Below, in pieces: positions 42,950 to 55,300 of a stretch of DNA of 64,000 nucleotides. The position numbers were made by a program, and so were the translations under genes. Under the pieces are notes generated by a model. It saw only the letters and a list, made by a program, of their open reading frames with translations, ran no database searches and was not told where the DNA came from. The stretch comes from Pochonia chlamydosporia 170 (taxonomy: Eukaryota > Ascomycota > Sordariomycetes > Hypocreales > Clavicipitaceae), in the NCBI RefSeq assembly GCF_001653235.2, contig NC_035792.1:1550001-1614000 (forward strand). Reading direction: 5' to 3'. Every line of letters begins with the position of its first letter. The first letter of the stretch is position 1.

Positions 42950-45914
42950 ATGGCGTCACCGATGCCAACAGCAAACCAGGCGAACTCGTCGCACCACGCC
43001 TCACCACTGGGGGCCACACCAGCTTCGCCGCCCAACAAACGTGACTTGAAATCATGGTGGAAAGGATTCAAATTACCATCAAAGCAGCAAGACCCTCCAG
43101 GTACGACTTAGATTTATTCCGGATGACACTGTCCGATTTGTGTATTCTGGCTTGGTTCCCGTGCCCTTGATCCCAGACCTTTCTTGCGGAGCTGTCGATC
43201 GCACATTTGGTGGCCCGTTCGTCAGGCTGGAAGGGACAGGGAAGTTCCTGGCTGCCCCACGGCAATCCTGTGTCTTCCATCACTCATCTCTCTCTTGTTC
43301 TTCCTGTCAATTATAGACCTCTAATATCTTTGGCAGCAGAACCGAAAGCACCCGGTATCTTTGGTATTCCATTGCGACAGAGCATCACATACGCCAATGT
43401 TGCTATATCTCTAATTGATGAAAATGGACAAAGCTACATCTATGGATATGTGCCCATTGTGGTCGCCAAGTGCGGCGTATTCCTGAAAGAAAAAGGTATG
43501 CTTGCCGACAGCCCGCCCTCCCCCTTGGTCCTGTCCGCTGCGCATCACTAACTATTATTGCAGCCACCGGAATCGAGGGTATTTTTCGTCTAAGCGGCTC
43601 TGAAAAGCGAATCAAGGAGTTGAAGCAAATCTTCGACTCGCCTGACCGATACGGTAAAGGCCTTGTCTGGGATGGATACACTGTCCATGACGCAGCCAAT
43701 GTGCTCCGCCGCTATCTGAACGATTTACCTGAACCTGTCGTCCCTTTGGCGCTGTACGAGAAGTTTCGTGATCCTTTGCGCGGAGCAACCAAGCAGCCCA
43801 CTGGGGATGGCGAGGGACCGCAGTTCGTCGACAGTTTTGACGAACGAGCTGCTATTAAGACATACCAGCAACTTATCACTGAGCTACCGCCTCTGAATCG
43901 ACAGCTCTTATTATACATCCTCGACTTACTGGCTGTGTTTGCGGCCAAGTCTGATGAAAATCGAATGAACTCGCAAAATTTGGCCGCCATCTTCCAACCC
44001 GGCATGCTCTCGCACCCCAATCACGCCATGGCCCCAGAAGAGTACCGCCTTAACCAATGCGTTTTGATCTTCTTGATTGAGAACCAGGATCATTTCCTCA
44101 TCGGCATGCAAGGCACCGCTGCTGATGAGAATACAAAGAAAGAGGTGGAATCGGGAACACCGACAACTCCAAACGTGACAGGGGTCAACAGAACCGCATC
44201 CAATGCAAGCGCTGGTGCCAACAGCGTCAGAAAGGAAGGCCAGCTTCGCCGTAATAGATCTGTGTCTTCTAGACATTCGAGAGGTGAAGGGAGTGTCGGC
44301 TCTCACAGCCCATCTCATGCCACAACTACCACGGGTGGTTTGGGTCGGAGTAATACTGTACCGTCAAAGAAGTCGCCTGCCTTGGCAGGAGGCAAGTTTA
44401 GAAAGACGGAAAGCCCTGGGCAACATTCTCCAGCACGCCTAGAACCTATGACGCCAGTGAGACCGACGATGGTGTTGGATGAATCGCAAGAGTCAAGTCC
44501 CACGCCGGCAGCGATAGGCGCCACAAACCTACCCACTGGTGCAGCCCAAGCGTCCGGTCCGAGCCAAGAGAGATTACTAGAAGTCCCCCAAGAATCCTCA
44601 CCAGCTCCTACCAAGGAACGAAATCTCCAAAGCTTGTTTCAGCGATCACCCACAGAAGGCAGTGAAAAACGGCAACCAAACAAGCTGAAGAAGAAGAGAA
44701 TTCCAGGAAGCGTCAACATTAGCGCCCAAAGTTCCAACGCCTCACTTGCACACTCGAACGCCGCACCATCCCCAGGTTTAGAGGCGTCGAACCCAATGGA
44801 GTCGGTTCAACCCAATCAAGAAAAGACAACGCCGGAACCAACAAATGCAACAGACCCGGAGCCAGCCCCTAATACCGCGCAGGCTGCTGCACAGAATACT
44901 ACCCATCCCGCTGAGAGTCACGGAGCACAAAAGCCATCGTTGCCACACCAAACAAGCGACATGTCATCAGAGCCGACGCCGCGTGCGTCACAAATTGTTC
45001 CGAGCAACACGTTGCACCCTGAAGATAACGTCGCGGGAAAGAAATCGCCCCCAACGTCTCTTCATTCATCTTTCAATGAGGGCTCCGATTTAGATCAAGT
45101 AGTTGAAGGCCAGCCCGCTCTACAAAACGAACATGCTGACAAAGAGAAGAAGCGGCGCTGGAGGCTATCTAGAACTAAAAAGGACGATAACGGCGGCTCT
45201 TCTGGGTCTCTCGTGACTCCCTCACCTGGAAATATTGGATCAAATACTGGCGCTGAAACAAGCACAACAACTGTTGGCAGCGGGGGCAGCAAGCCTCGCA
45301 GAAGTTTTCAACACGATGGATCTGAGTCACACCTCACTGACGTTCACAGCGGCCCGGAAGGCGAGAGGGACGACACAAAAGAGGACCCAAAGGGGCCTCT
45401 TGGTTGGATCAAAAACAAATATCGCGAGGCCAAGGAAAACGCAGAACAGAGACGGAACAAGTCGCCACCAGCGGACCGGCATAGCGATCGACAGGCTCTC
45501 AGTGCAGCGCTGCACTCCCGCGGGAAGAGTCTAGACATGAAACGGGAGAAGCAGGAAGACGAAAAAGCGCCTGAAAAGGCCCCCGAGTTGGCATCCGAAC
45601 AACCTGTGGCAACAGCTGAGGAAACCACTGCCCAAAAGGATGTTTCTCGAGAAGCGGCGACTGCCCCAATCGTACACCATGAAGGGCCCAGGTTCATTGA
45701 AGAGATCAAGCCCTCAGCTCCGGAAAAAGCCCTTGAAACCGTCCACGAGGTGCCCAAGGATACACCAACGAAGCAGGGCTACACGACTGGTGAGGAGCAG
45801 ATGTCGAAGGTCTCAGAAGGCCAGCCAGCTGCGGACCATACCCCTTCGGATGAAACGAAGGTCGGAGAACCCAAGCCTGCTGATGCACCGGTTGAACCTG
45901 CTGTGCATACATAA
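42950..45914 (+). CDS. SAC7: Rho GTPase-activating protein, Sac7/Bag7 type
   Basis: Three exons, 42950-43100, 43337-43495 and 43564-45914, with introns of 236 and 68 nt, give 886 residues. After a 50-residue Ser/Pro/Asn-rich start and a basic KSWWKGFKLPSK segment, the RhoGAP domain runs from about 55 to 270: PGIFGIPLRQSITYANVAIS, GYVPIVVAKCGVFLKEK, the arginine finger Arg112 in GIFRLSGS, LRRYLNDLPEPVVPL, and NSQNLAAIFQPGML. The paired lead-in (IFGIPL...YVPIVVAKCG) is that of Sac7/Bag7, which switch off Rho1 and so temper cell-wall integrity signalling. The remaining 600 residues are Ser/Pro/Gln-rich, disordered and highly charged near the end, probably a phosphorylated regulatory tail. The long first intron and the 4 kb upstream region suggest regulated expression. 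Domain and family are firm; Sac7 orthology is likely. Confidence 0.92.
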
Positions 45915-46665
45915 GTCTTTATTCCGCCGGCTTGGATGAAACTCTACGGTATTATTTTTGGCGTTTTGGATATGGCATGAGAACAGTCTCCCTGCCTCCT
46001 ACTTCGTTATGTTTTATGTATTGCTGGATGTCCTCACACCTACCTGCACATCCTTTACAATACCACTTGTTCATGGAATTGGGCCTCTGTTCTCTGGCGT
46101 TTGGATTTTATTTGGCAATTGTCAGCCTTTCTTACTACTATCACTTACAGAATTTCCGCTTGGCCGCCCAACATGGCTAATGTGAACCCCCCTTTTCAAC
46201 TTGTTTGCAATCACACACCACCGCCCCATATTTTACACCGTACCACGACAACTCAGAGCAAACTATAATTATACAATGCCGTTTGATCATTAGGATGGAT
46301 GGAGAGGATGATGTTAGGATGATGACGTTTCTATGCGATGTACAGGAACACAACAAAAAGAGTTGGAGGTTTTCGTCGCAGTTTGGTTTCATGTAGTGGT
46401 CTTGAATGCGCCCCCGATTTCCCCCTTTCCACAACACCAGTTCATTTCGTGAGCGAAGGGACAAGGAAGAGCTGGCTTGTTTTTTACGATGGAAGTGAAT
46501 AGAGCCGCCTCTCTTCCAATGATATCCCAGGATAGTTTTGGTACCTTTTTTTTATTTATTTCCAGGTCGACAATATATACAGTATATATTACGAGCTTCC
46601 TTCTATCGGTGTTTGTGTATCGCCAAACTTATGTTTTACATGTCCCAATTTGAACCCTCCAGCCT
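45915..46665. other. Convergent intergenic region, RhoGAP / GPI10
   Basis: 751 bases of 3' sequence, T-rich near 46543-46600. Frames here are shadows or short. Nothing else is seen. Confidence 0.5.
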
Positions 46666-48615
46666 CTATGGTGGATGCTTCGGTGCTGGGGCGTTGTCAT
46701 AAAGACCAGTGTCCCAGACCAACATCCGACCTGACCTTCGCCAATCCTCGTTAAAGAAGCCATTAAATCCCGACCATACAAGGCGGAGCTTGATTCCTAG
46801 CGTCTTCCCCCTTTCTGTCTCTAAGAACTTGAGCAACCATGGCTCGACGCCCTCGAATCCAACAATGTAGCGGGGCAGAGGAATGTCTATTCTACGCTGT
46901 GGTGTAAACAGTTCATCTGTTAAAAATCCTACAGGATCATCATAGAACCGGTCTGCTTCGTCGCGGTAGTTGTCCCTCGCAGGTGTATCAGGTTGTGTGT
47001 CAAGCGGTGGCTCGCAGGTCAGAGCATACGCATCGAGGCCGGGGTAGTACAAATGTGATCGCCACGGCGTCGAATGGCATGGCATTAGAAACAAGGCAAA
47101 TAGCTCTTCGTGTGTCTGCGGAGGTTGATGCGTCTTGTGGGCAAGCTGCACTGAGGTCCGGTGGATGCGTTCGTATTCCTTGCGGAGGTATGACAGGACG
47201 TTCAGTGGGGCAGGTTGGTGGAGGAAAGATAGATAACCCGCGAGAACGAGGTTGACGCCGAGGGCTGCTAGGAGATATGGCTTGTTGCAAAGACGGGGGC
47301 GAGGATTGGCCGATTTGGATGTCCGTGCTGGCGGCGAGGTGAAGAATGAGGCGGCTGCCGGTGCCGCAGTGATATTGAGGATTGGTAAGAGTGGGTAGAT
47401 AAAGCGAACTTCTTTGTGAGAGATGAGGGACAATGCGCCAACCGTAGTGAAGACGGTATAAGATAAGACGCGTAAAATGTTGCTCTCGTTTGTGGAGGAG
47501 GTAGCAGGTTTGTAGAGGCCATAGAGGGCGAATGGTAGGCTGGTAGTGCAGAGAAGCGGAATGCCCTGAGAGAGGTAGTAGTGCCACGGATTTCGGCCGT
47601 AGAAGACTGCGAGAGATTTCGAAATATTGAAGTTGAGCCAGTTGTAAGGAGGAAAGGTCCAGAATCCAAAGTACAAATAGTCAGACACGGCAGACATAGC
47701 GAGGACGAGCGATCCACATAGTAAAGCTTCCCTAGCAAGCAGGGCGATGGCGGACCAAGTCAACGGTGACGAGCCCTTCAGGGACACCCTAGTAAAGGCC
47801 ATGATTGCAGTAGTTGCCCAAATGAGAATGTTTGTAGGTCGGAGCACCACTGCAAATGCAGCCAGACAGAGGGACGCTCGAAGGTCCCAGATGTTTCCAA
47901 GAGGGTTTGCTTGCTTGGGGTTCTCCTTTGTAAGTGCTGCTGCTTTGAACATTCGCCACGGCCAGTAGTACAAGGCCATGACGGTAAGGGTTGTCTCCAA
48001 AGAGTTGGAAAACGTGCGAGTAGAGCAGTACCATTGCCAGGGACTAAAAAGTTGAAGAAAGAGCTGCAACCGCGTTAGTGAAATAGATCAAGCTTATGGA
48101 TGCCGTTTAGGCATGGGCACGTACGACAAAGAAAGAAGTGTTAGAGTCCGGACCAAAGATCTTGACTGCCAGTTGCCACGAATACCAATCGCCTAGACCT
48201 GCAATTATTGCCTGTAGAACCTTTGGTGAGCCGATGACCACGGCTGAGCGTAGCATGTTACCCGCAGGTAGAAGCTTAGATATCCAATCCGCAGCCACGT
48301 AACCCCCTGAGAAGAGGAATGGGTGAAGAGAAGATCTTAGTTGATATTGCCATTCCTACATATCGAATGTTAACGCTGATACAGCCTCTTCGCAGCCAAT
48401 TGTGTAAAGAGATAGATACGTACCCAAGTTAGCCACGCACCGCTATTAGGGCCGAAAGCTAGCCGCCATGCTGGTTCAAGAGATTGAAAGAACTCATCCG
48501 GCTGAAAAAAGGTAGCAATCCACCATGCATTGATTAGACGAATGATGATCAAATCGCGGAGAAATTTGGGACGATTACGCTCATTACGGCGAATATCAGT
48601 AGTCGTGGTGGCCAT
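46666..48615 (-). CDS. GPI10: GPI mannosyltransferase 3 (Gpi10/PIG-B)
   Basis: Three exons, 48424-48615, 48125-48355 and 46666-48063, with introns of 68 and 61 nt, give 606 residues. It is a GT22-family alpha-1,2-mannosyltransferase that adds the third mannose to the GPI anchor from dolichol-phosphate mannose in the ER lumen. The N-terminal loop has the [15 protein letters not shown] motif with the catalytic Asp/Glu pair, followed by [14 protein letters not shown]. Later features are [21 protein letters not shown] and [16 protein letters not shown], with the HKEXRF signature shared by PIG-B, Alg9 and Smp3. Roughly ten to twelve hydrophobic segments are spread through the protein, and a long lumenal or cytosolic C-terminal domain ends NAPAPKHPP. 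The PIG-B-like C-terminus ([25 protein letters not shown]) distinguishes it from Smp3 and Alg9. Confidence 0.94.
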
Positions 48616-50837
48616 GGCTCAGCTGTTCAGCCTTGCTCAAACCCTGAGGCGCATGGATGTCTCCTCTTGGGAAAGGGGCAAAACCGCGTCACGAAATCAT
48701 TTGATAACGATGGGTTTCTAGAACAGCAAATCTGGGGCCAAAACGGCTTCCAAGCAAGACCAATGTCGCTTCAACTCATCCGGTTGCCGAGCTAGGCTAG
48801 TACCGGCAGTGTTGCTGGGATAAGATCGATATGCCTTTGTCGATGGATCTGCCAGGCAAGATGGTGTCTGGTGTTTGCCACGATGCACCAACCACTGACA
48901 ACCAGACACACGTCAAAGCCCAAGCCAATCACAACCACGCACGAGATGCCGCCAACAAGGTCGGGTGTCGGCGGTGGGACCTTCCGCAGCCTGTGCCGGT
49001 CTCGGGGCTGGCGGCTGCCACAGACAGCGGAATGGGCTGGTCGCACCTGCCGCCATGCAACACCCGTGGTCCGACACCCAAGAACCATGACTGTGCTCCG
49101 TACAGAGTACAAGGCAAGACTGGGCAAGACCGGACTCCGGTTGATCGATTGGATTGGATTGGATCGCCACCAGACCACCACTTTCCTTCTCGTGATTAAT
49201 CAATTGCTTCACCCGAGTACTGACAAGTCTCATGTCGCCTATGCAAGTCGACGGGGCCGGCTGTGTGTTGACGCACCACAGCATTACATACAAGGCTACA
49301 TCCACGAGACGCATTGGTCGTGCATGGCGGCCAACGCTGAACCAACCGCAGCCGCTTGTCGAGGCGCCGCCTACGGCATGTCACCGTCTTGCAGCATCCG
49401 ACACTTCCCACGACGACAGATCGATCCGGTTTGTCTGAGGTCGCCTGGCTTCTGTCGCCCCCGAACCACGGACATCGTCGCCGAGATCTTCATAACTTAA
49501 CGCCCTGGGATTCTGGGGGCAGGTAGGCACATGTCACGTAATGGTTGATTCTTTATTGGTTAGCTGTCATGTGGTTTACGGGGCTGCATGTCTTCCCCGT
49601 AGGCCATTCCGGGGTTGACAGCCACTATGGAGCACGGTCACGGCAAGAGTCAGTTTTTCGGTCTTCAACGGTAGGATTCAATACTGCACAGAGTCTACGG
49701 AGTAGAGCCAGAGCGTTGCCAGAGTAAGTGCGGTTGCTAGCCAGTTACAAGACTCAGATGACCATCCTCATTAATCGCCGGTCAACCACTATTTATGACT
49801 GAACGGCATCTGGTGGAATGTACGGAGCACACAAACCTGGCAGTCAACAGATGTGGACAGATCGAAGCGACTATTGAATCTGGATGGTTGGCCATGTCCA
49901 TGACCAACATTATGGATAGGCAGCGGTGGACACCGGTTGGCTTCGGCATTCTTCAACATCTTCCACCCAAATGGTCACGGAGACTCCTACAACTGCTCCG
50001 TACAGCCAGCAACTGCTAGTAACATCATCTCCACGCCTGCCAGGATGGAGCATTGACGGCCGGAAGCCAAGCAAGGTCTCAAGTGCCATGAAGCCCCGTG
50101 TCCGCCAAGGTGTGGCACCACTGATGTTCCGGGTCAGCAACGTTCAGCCAACGCCTTCTCGCCTTCACGACGCCGGGCCTCCGCTCTGCGCGTCCACTTG
50201 CACTTAGGGGTATAGCGGCGGGCAAACTTCGTCGGAGGCGATGATGAGTTTTTCTCGTCTTGTGCCGCATATAAATTGGAAGGGGATTGCCTTGAGAACC
50301 CCGCTCAGAGAAAATTCTGTTTCGTGTGTTTCTCTACGACCAAGACAGCACCTTTTGACAGGAGTCATCATCTCGACTTTGACAAAGCTTAAAACCCTTT
50401 GCCCAAACAAGCAACTGCTTTTCTTGGTACGTACCCTAGCCGTTTAGCAAGACCCCTCCGAATCCCCAAATAATTCAGACCCTGGACCGCAAGTGGTACT
50501 TCTGGATAGCATTGGCATCTCGTGTGGTCACGAGGTACCATTTAGCTTGTTCCACGTTTGTGGCTTCTACGTCACCGTCTGTTTGGCCACTCATTTGGTG
50601 CAGTTGCCATTTATCGCCCCTCCACAGCATGTCTTGCAGCGTTTGGCATGCCACTCTTCAGCTCTGTGCTTGACTTTTTTCAACCTGTGATCTTTCATCC
50701 TTTTGGACTGACACCTCCGTCATCACAGCAACCGTACAACGCAATTCTAGCGAAATTTTGACGTCTCCGCGAATTGATCGAAGAGACCGTCTGACTACCT
50801 TATTTTTATTTCAATTGGGACTCTTTTTGCCTTCAAA
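48616..50837. other. 2.2 kb divergent intergenic region, GPI10 / ornithine aminotransferase
   Basis: No gene supported. A 209-codon frame at 48871-49500 has no domain. CTCCGTAC/GTACGGAG motifs cluster here (49096, 49696, 49820, 49995). A TATAAA at 50270-50275, 562 bases before the aminotransferase start, may mark its promoter, implying a long leader. Confidence 0.45.
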
Positions 50838-52330
50838 ATGGCTCCCCATGCAGAGGCCGGCGCCCCCGCCGTGTCCGGGACCAATTCCCGGTACCACGCC
50901 GTTTCGACCGAGGCCGCAATCAAGGCCGAAAATGAGTTCGCCGCTCACAACTACCATCCTCTCCCCGTTGTCTTCTCCAAAGCCCAGGGTGTGAATGTCT
51001 GGGACCCCGAGGGTCGCCAGTACCTTGATTTCCTTTCTGCCTACAGTGCCGTCAACCAGGGCCATTGCCACCCTGAGCTCGTCAAGGCCTTGACTGAGCA
51101 GGCAAGCCGCCTAACTTTGTCCTCGCGTGCCTTCCACAACGATGTGTTCCCTAAGTGGGCTGAGAAGATTCGCCAAGTCTTTGGCTACGAGATGGTTTTG
51201 CCCATGAACACTGGTGTTGAGGCCACCGAGACTGCAGTCAAGATTGCCCGAAAGTGGGCTTACAAGGTCAAGGGAGTTGAAAAGGACAAGGCTCTGGTCT
51301 TCTGTGTCACCGACAACTTCCACGGTCGATCGGTACGTTGCAACTGAAACCTTTATTTATGCTGTTTAAGCTATATCATCCTATTAGTTTGTCAATTCGT
51401 TTTCTAACTCGGTTTCCGCAGATGACTGCCATCACCTTGTCGACCGACCCTGAATCCAAGGACAACTACGGACCTTACATTCCTAATATCGGCGCTGCTA
51501 GCCCTTCTACAGGCAAGCCTATCCGATTCAACAACGTTGCCGACCTCGAGGAGGTTCTCGAAGCTCACGGAAAGCAGACTGCTGCTTTCCTAGTCGAGCC
51601 TATTCAAGGCGAGGCTGGTGTTGTGGTTCCCGATGAGGACTACCTTGTCAAGGTCCACGCTCTCTGCAAGAAGCACAATGTTCTCCTCATCTGCGACGAG
51701 ATCCAGACTGGCATCGGCCGCACTGGCCGCATGCTTGCTTCTGAGTGGTCTGGCATCAAGCCAGACATGGTCACCCTAGGCAAGGCCATCTCTGGTGGTA
51801 TGTATCCTGTCAGTGCCATCATGAGCAGCAAGGAGGTGATGCTGGTCGTTGAGCCCGGTACCCACGGTTCCACGTATGGCGGCAATCCTTTGGGTTGCGC
51901 TGTCTCTATCCGAGCCTTGGAGCTTATTGAGGAGGAAAATATGATTGCCAACGCGGAGCGTCTTGGTAATATGTTCCGTGAGAGTCTTGCCGCGCTCAAG
52001 ACGCCAATCATCAAGACCATCCGCGGCAAGGGACTTTTGAACGCTATTGTAATTGATGAAGCCGCTGCTTCCGGCCGCACCGCCTGGGATCTTTGCATTC
52101 TCCTCAAGAACAAGGGTCTGTTGGTAAGTTTTGTGAACCGAGCGTTCTGGTGATTGAGGGCGTATTTTGATGCTAACAAATTTCCTCTGCAGGCCAAGCC
52201 AACTCACGGGGATATCATCCGCTTCGCTCCTCCCCTTGTGATTTCCGAAGCCGAGCTTCGCAAGGGTCTGGGCATCATTGCCGAGGCCATCAAGGAGCTT
52301 CCCACAGTTGAGAAGTCTCACGGCCATTAA
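50838..52330 (+). CDS. car2: Ornithine aminotransferase
   Basis: Three exons, 50838-51332, 51422-52123 and 52193-52330, with introns of 89 and 69 nt, give 444 residues, a normal length for the fungal enzyme. It is a PLP class III aminotransferase that converts ornithine and 2-oxoglutarate to glutamate semialdehyde and glutamate in arginine breakdown. Diagnostic pieces: [60 protein letters not shown], the PLP phosphate/Asp region [14 protein letters not shown] with Asp257, and the Schiff-base Lys286 in [26 protein letters not shown] follows. There is no mitochondrial presequence before the PLPVVFSKA block, so the enzyme is expected in the cytosol, as in yeast Car2. In arginine-utilising fungi the gene is usually induced by arginine and repressed by good nitrogen sources; the long upstream region is consistent with that. 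Confidence 0.96.
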
Positions 52331-55300
52331 ATGCTGAGTGAATAGCAAGAAGCTACTTACCCGGTAGCTCAGAGCACAGGCTCGGAGATTTGAGTCGCCT
52401 ACCTGGATCGAGAAGAAAGTGGAATTGGAAGCATACGAAATTTTCTTTGATGTTATTTTCTTTATCGTACCACAGATACCCCCCTTGGCTCAAAGAAATT
52501 GGGTCAGGGCTTAACGGCCGCCTTCATAGATAGCCGGCTGCCATCATGAAGGCGCAATGGGAAACGGAATACGCGATATTTGGATGGACCATTGACATGA
52601 AACACCGGCTCTGTTCGAACATCGGAGGAGTAATAGAGGTCTCCAGACTGGCGCGAATGGTGTTATTTTTCTGTTTTGGGATGTGGTATTGGGACCATTT
52701 TGTAGCATGCAAATTTACTTACCATTTGCAACGAGTTTTTGCTTGCTCCTCTTGACAATGTTGGTGATGGCATGACGAGATTCTCATCTTGATGAAGTTG
52801 TTCTCAGAGAACAAATGGGCTGGGCTAATGAAAGCTGGAAAGCGAAATACTCCTGGCGAAGGTCGGGCAATTCCGTGAGTTATGGTGAGTAAGAGACGTT
52901 GGCCTTCACCTGTTTCTGGGCAACCTTTCATTTCCCTCAAGAAAGAATTGGTTAGTCGGTTATCCTTTACTATGACCGGGGATGTTGCCTATCGACAGCG
53001 ACCTTGCAGGCCGTTTCAAAGCTATTCCCGCCATAGGGATGGGATAAGGGCTTGGTAAGTCGTTGTACTCCGTTCCTCAGCTGGCTTGCGATGTGGGTGT
53101 CCCAAATGGTACGGGTGAGTGATCAGAATACGTGTGACATGTTTGCATTATTGAGATATACTCGATGGGAGAATGAGATTGAGGGCTCATAAGATTGAGG
53201 AGACTTATACGCGGCACAGGCGGCCGATTCATGCCCAGCGAACGACCCGACAAGCGGCCACCTTCAGGCTTCCTGGCCAGGTGGTAGGTACGTGGGGGGA
53301 ACATTCTCCAAGCCTGCATGCGATGATGACGTGGGTGCCACAATGAGAGGGAATCTATGTGAATACCGGCCATCCAATATTTGTATTCTGTTTTGCGGGT
53401 GGCCTGCGTCGGTGTCCCAATTAGACAAAGCCAAGTAGTCTGTCACATATCACTGCTGGGACGTAGCCTCTGAGGCTGGAAAGGCAAACCAACAATGGTG
53501 TCTGGCAGCCCATCCATTGTCGGGAGTGAGCTGGCGATGCGTCTAGCCTAAATTGATGCTTCGATGTTCACAAGCCATTTGGCGCTGGGAACGACATGCC
53601 AATTGTAGAATTTGATCTCGGATTTAGGACATTTTAGTTGCACGTGGCCAGACAGTGGAGTGGATTCTCCCTGGAACTAAACGAGACTGGACGCAAACTT
53701 ATTGGAGATTGCACATCCCCGTGTTGAGTTGATCAGGTGATGAATTTCTCAAACGCATTAGCTTGGGCCGGCTGGGGGTTTGATGCTTTTTTTTCGGTGA
53801 TGTCAGCAGCAGGCGGGATGGCGCCAAAGTTGTGGCGGATGGGGATAAGTGTCACTTCTGCGATTGCAGTTTGGTCATGACGTACATGATTTGTTGGGGC
53901 GCTGAGAGTGATTGAACTCTCTTTGATGACTTTTAGACGCGTTTGTTTTTGTTTTTGGGGGGTTTCCACCCCTTGTTTGTTGATACTGCGGATGGATCAT
54001 GAACTAGAGCTTGAACAAGAGGTCGGTCAACCTTTGTGCAACTTGAAAAATCATTGAGCGTCTGGTACGGAGTGAAATATGGCACTCACCCTATGTACCA
54101 GAGCCAGCTCCAAAGTGGTGTGGTGATGGGGGTTTGTACTTCATTGTACGAAAGAGTAACCCAACCAGCCTCAGGAAAAGGTACATACTTCATGCAGAGC
54201 TCTCTGGTAGCAAACGTGGCTGGCTGGTTGGAGACAAAACACTTTCCAGGCGCTTAACTAGTAGTATGCTGTGATACACACATTGCTCCGTCACTCCAAT
54301 GGTGTGAGGAACGATTGACGTTACACATGTATGGAGTGCAGAATGCCTTGAGCCGGAACAGGAGAGTTGTTGGACAGAGCAGATGTTGGGAGCTAATGAA
54401 GTGAATATCTGAGATCTAGGGGCTGAGAAACCTTGACTCGATTGGTCTGGCTCATCGCTTCGACCATGGAGTAATGAGGCGACTTGCATATGTATCTCGG
54501 CGGGGGACCGGATCGCGTCCGTCCGTCTTCCAAATAGCCGGGGGAAAACAAGGGCAACGACCTTGTGCCAACTTTGGGTATTGCTTGACCATTCCTGATG
54601 ATACTTTGGAATGAACAATTTAGAATAATGGCCCATCTGTGACTCGTCAGCTGGTAAATTGTGCTCCGTCAAAAGTTTTGAAGCCACTGGGCCACCAAAC
54701 CTCGGCAATCACAATCATGCAACTAGGAACGAAGTCAAAACATCATGATAATGGGTTCGTTGGCACCTCGGCGGGCTGCAGTAGCTTTATCAAGCTGCAT
54801 ACTGCATCCGGCACGTTGACAACAAGAACTACCCGGACACTCAGTGGCTGGTCACCGAATGTCCAGCATAGTTCCTCAGAGTGCATTGCTCTTGACAGCC
54901 AGGGCAACTCCTGCCAATCTGGATCAGGCGATGCATGAACTCTTCACTCCGAGTGTTCCTAATGCCATCCAGTTCTGCTTCATACATGCGTAAAAACCCG
55001 AATCTGATCAACGGTTATCACCTACCTCGTGTTTGATGCTGCATGCGTGACGACAGGCTAGACGGATGTAACTGGTAATGATGCGCAGGGAGGTTGCATG
55101 AATAGAGACAAGCAAAGTCGAAAAAGGATATCCGAGGGACGAGGCATCCACCACGAGCTAGGCATCTTTGATGGTGATGGAAAGGTAAGGTTGTCTGGCT
55201 TAGACTGGTCATGGGCTCGCTGGCACCTTGTGTCCTCAGGTTGTCTTTTGTGATCAATGCCTGCCAGGTTCAAGTGCAATCCATCGTAGGTGTTGATTGA

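Noticed and set aside
48871..49500. 209-codon plus-strand open frame
   Set aside because: No recognisable motif, His/Thr/Arg-rich and overlapped by two similar frames; no good start context.
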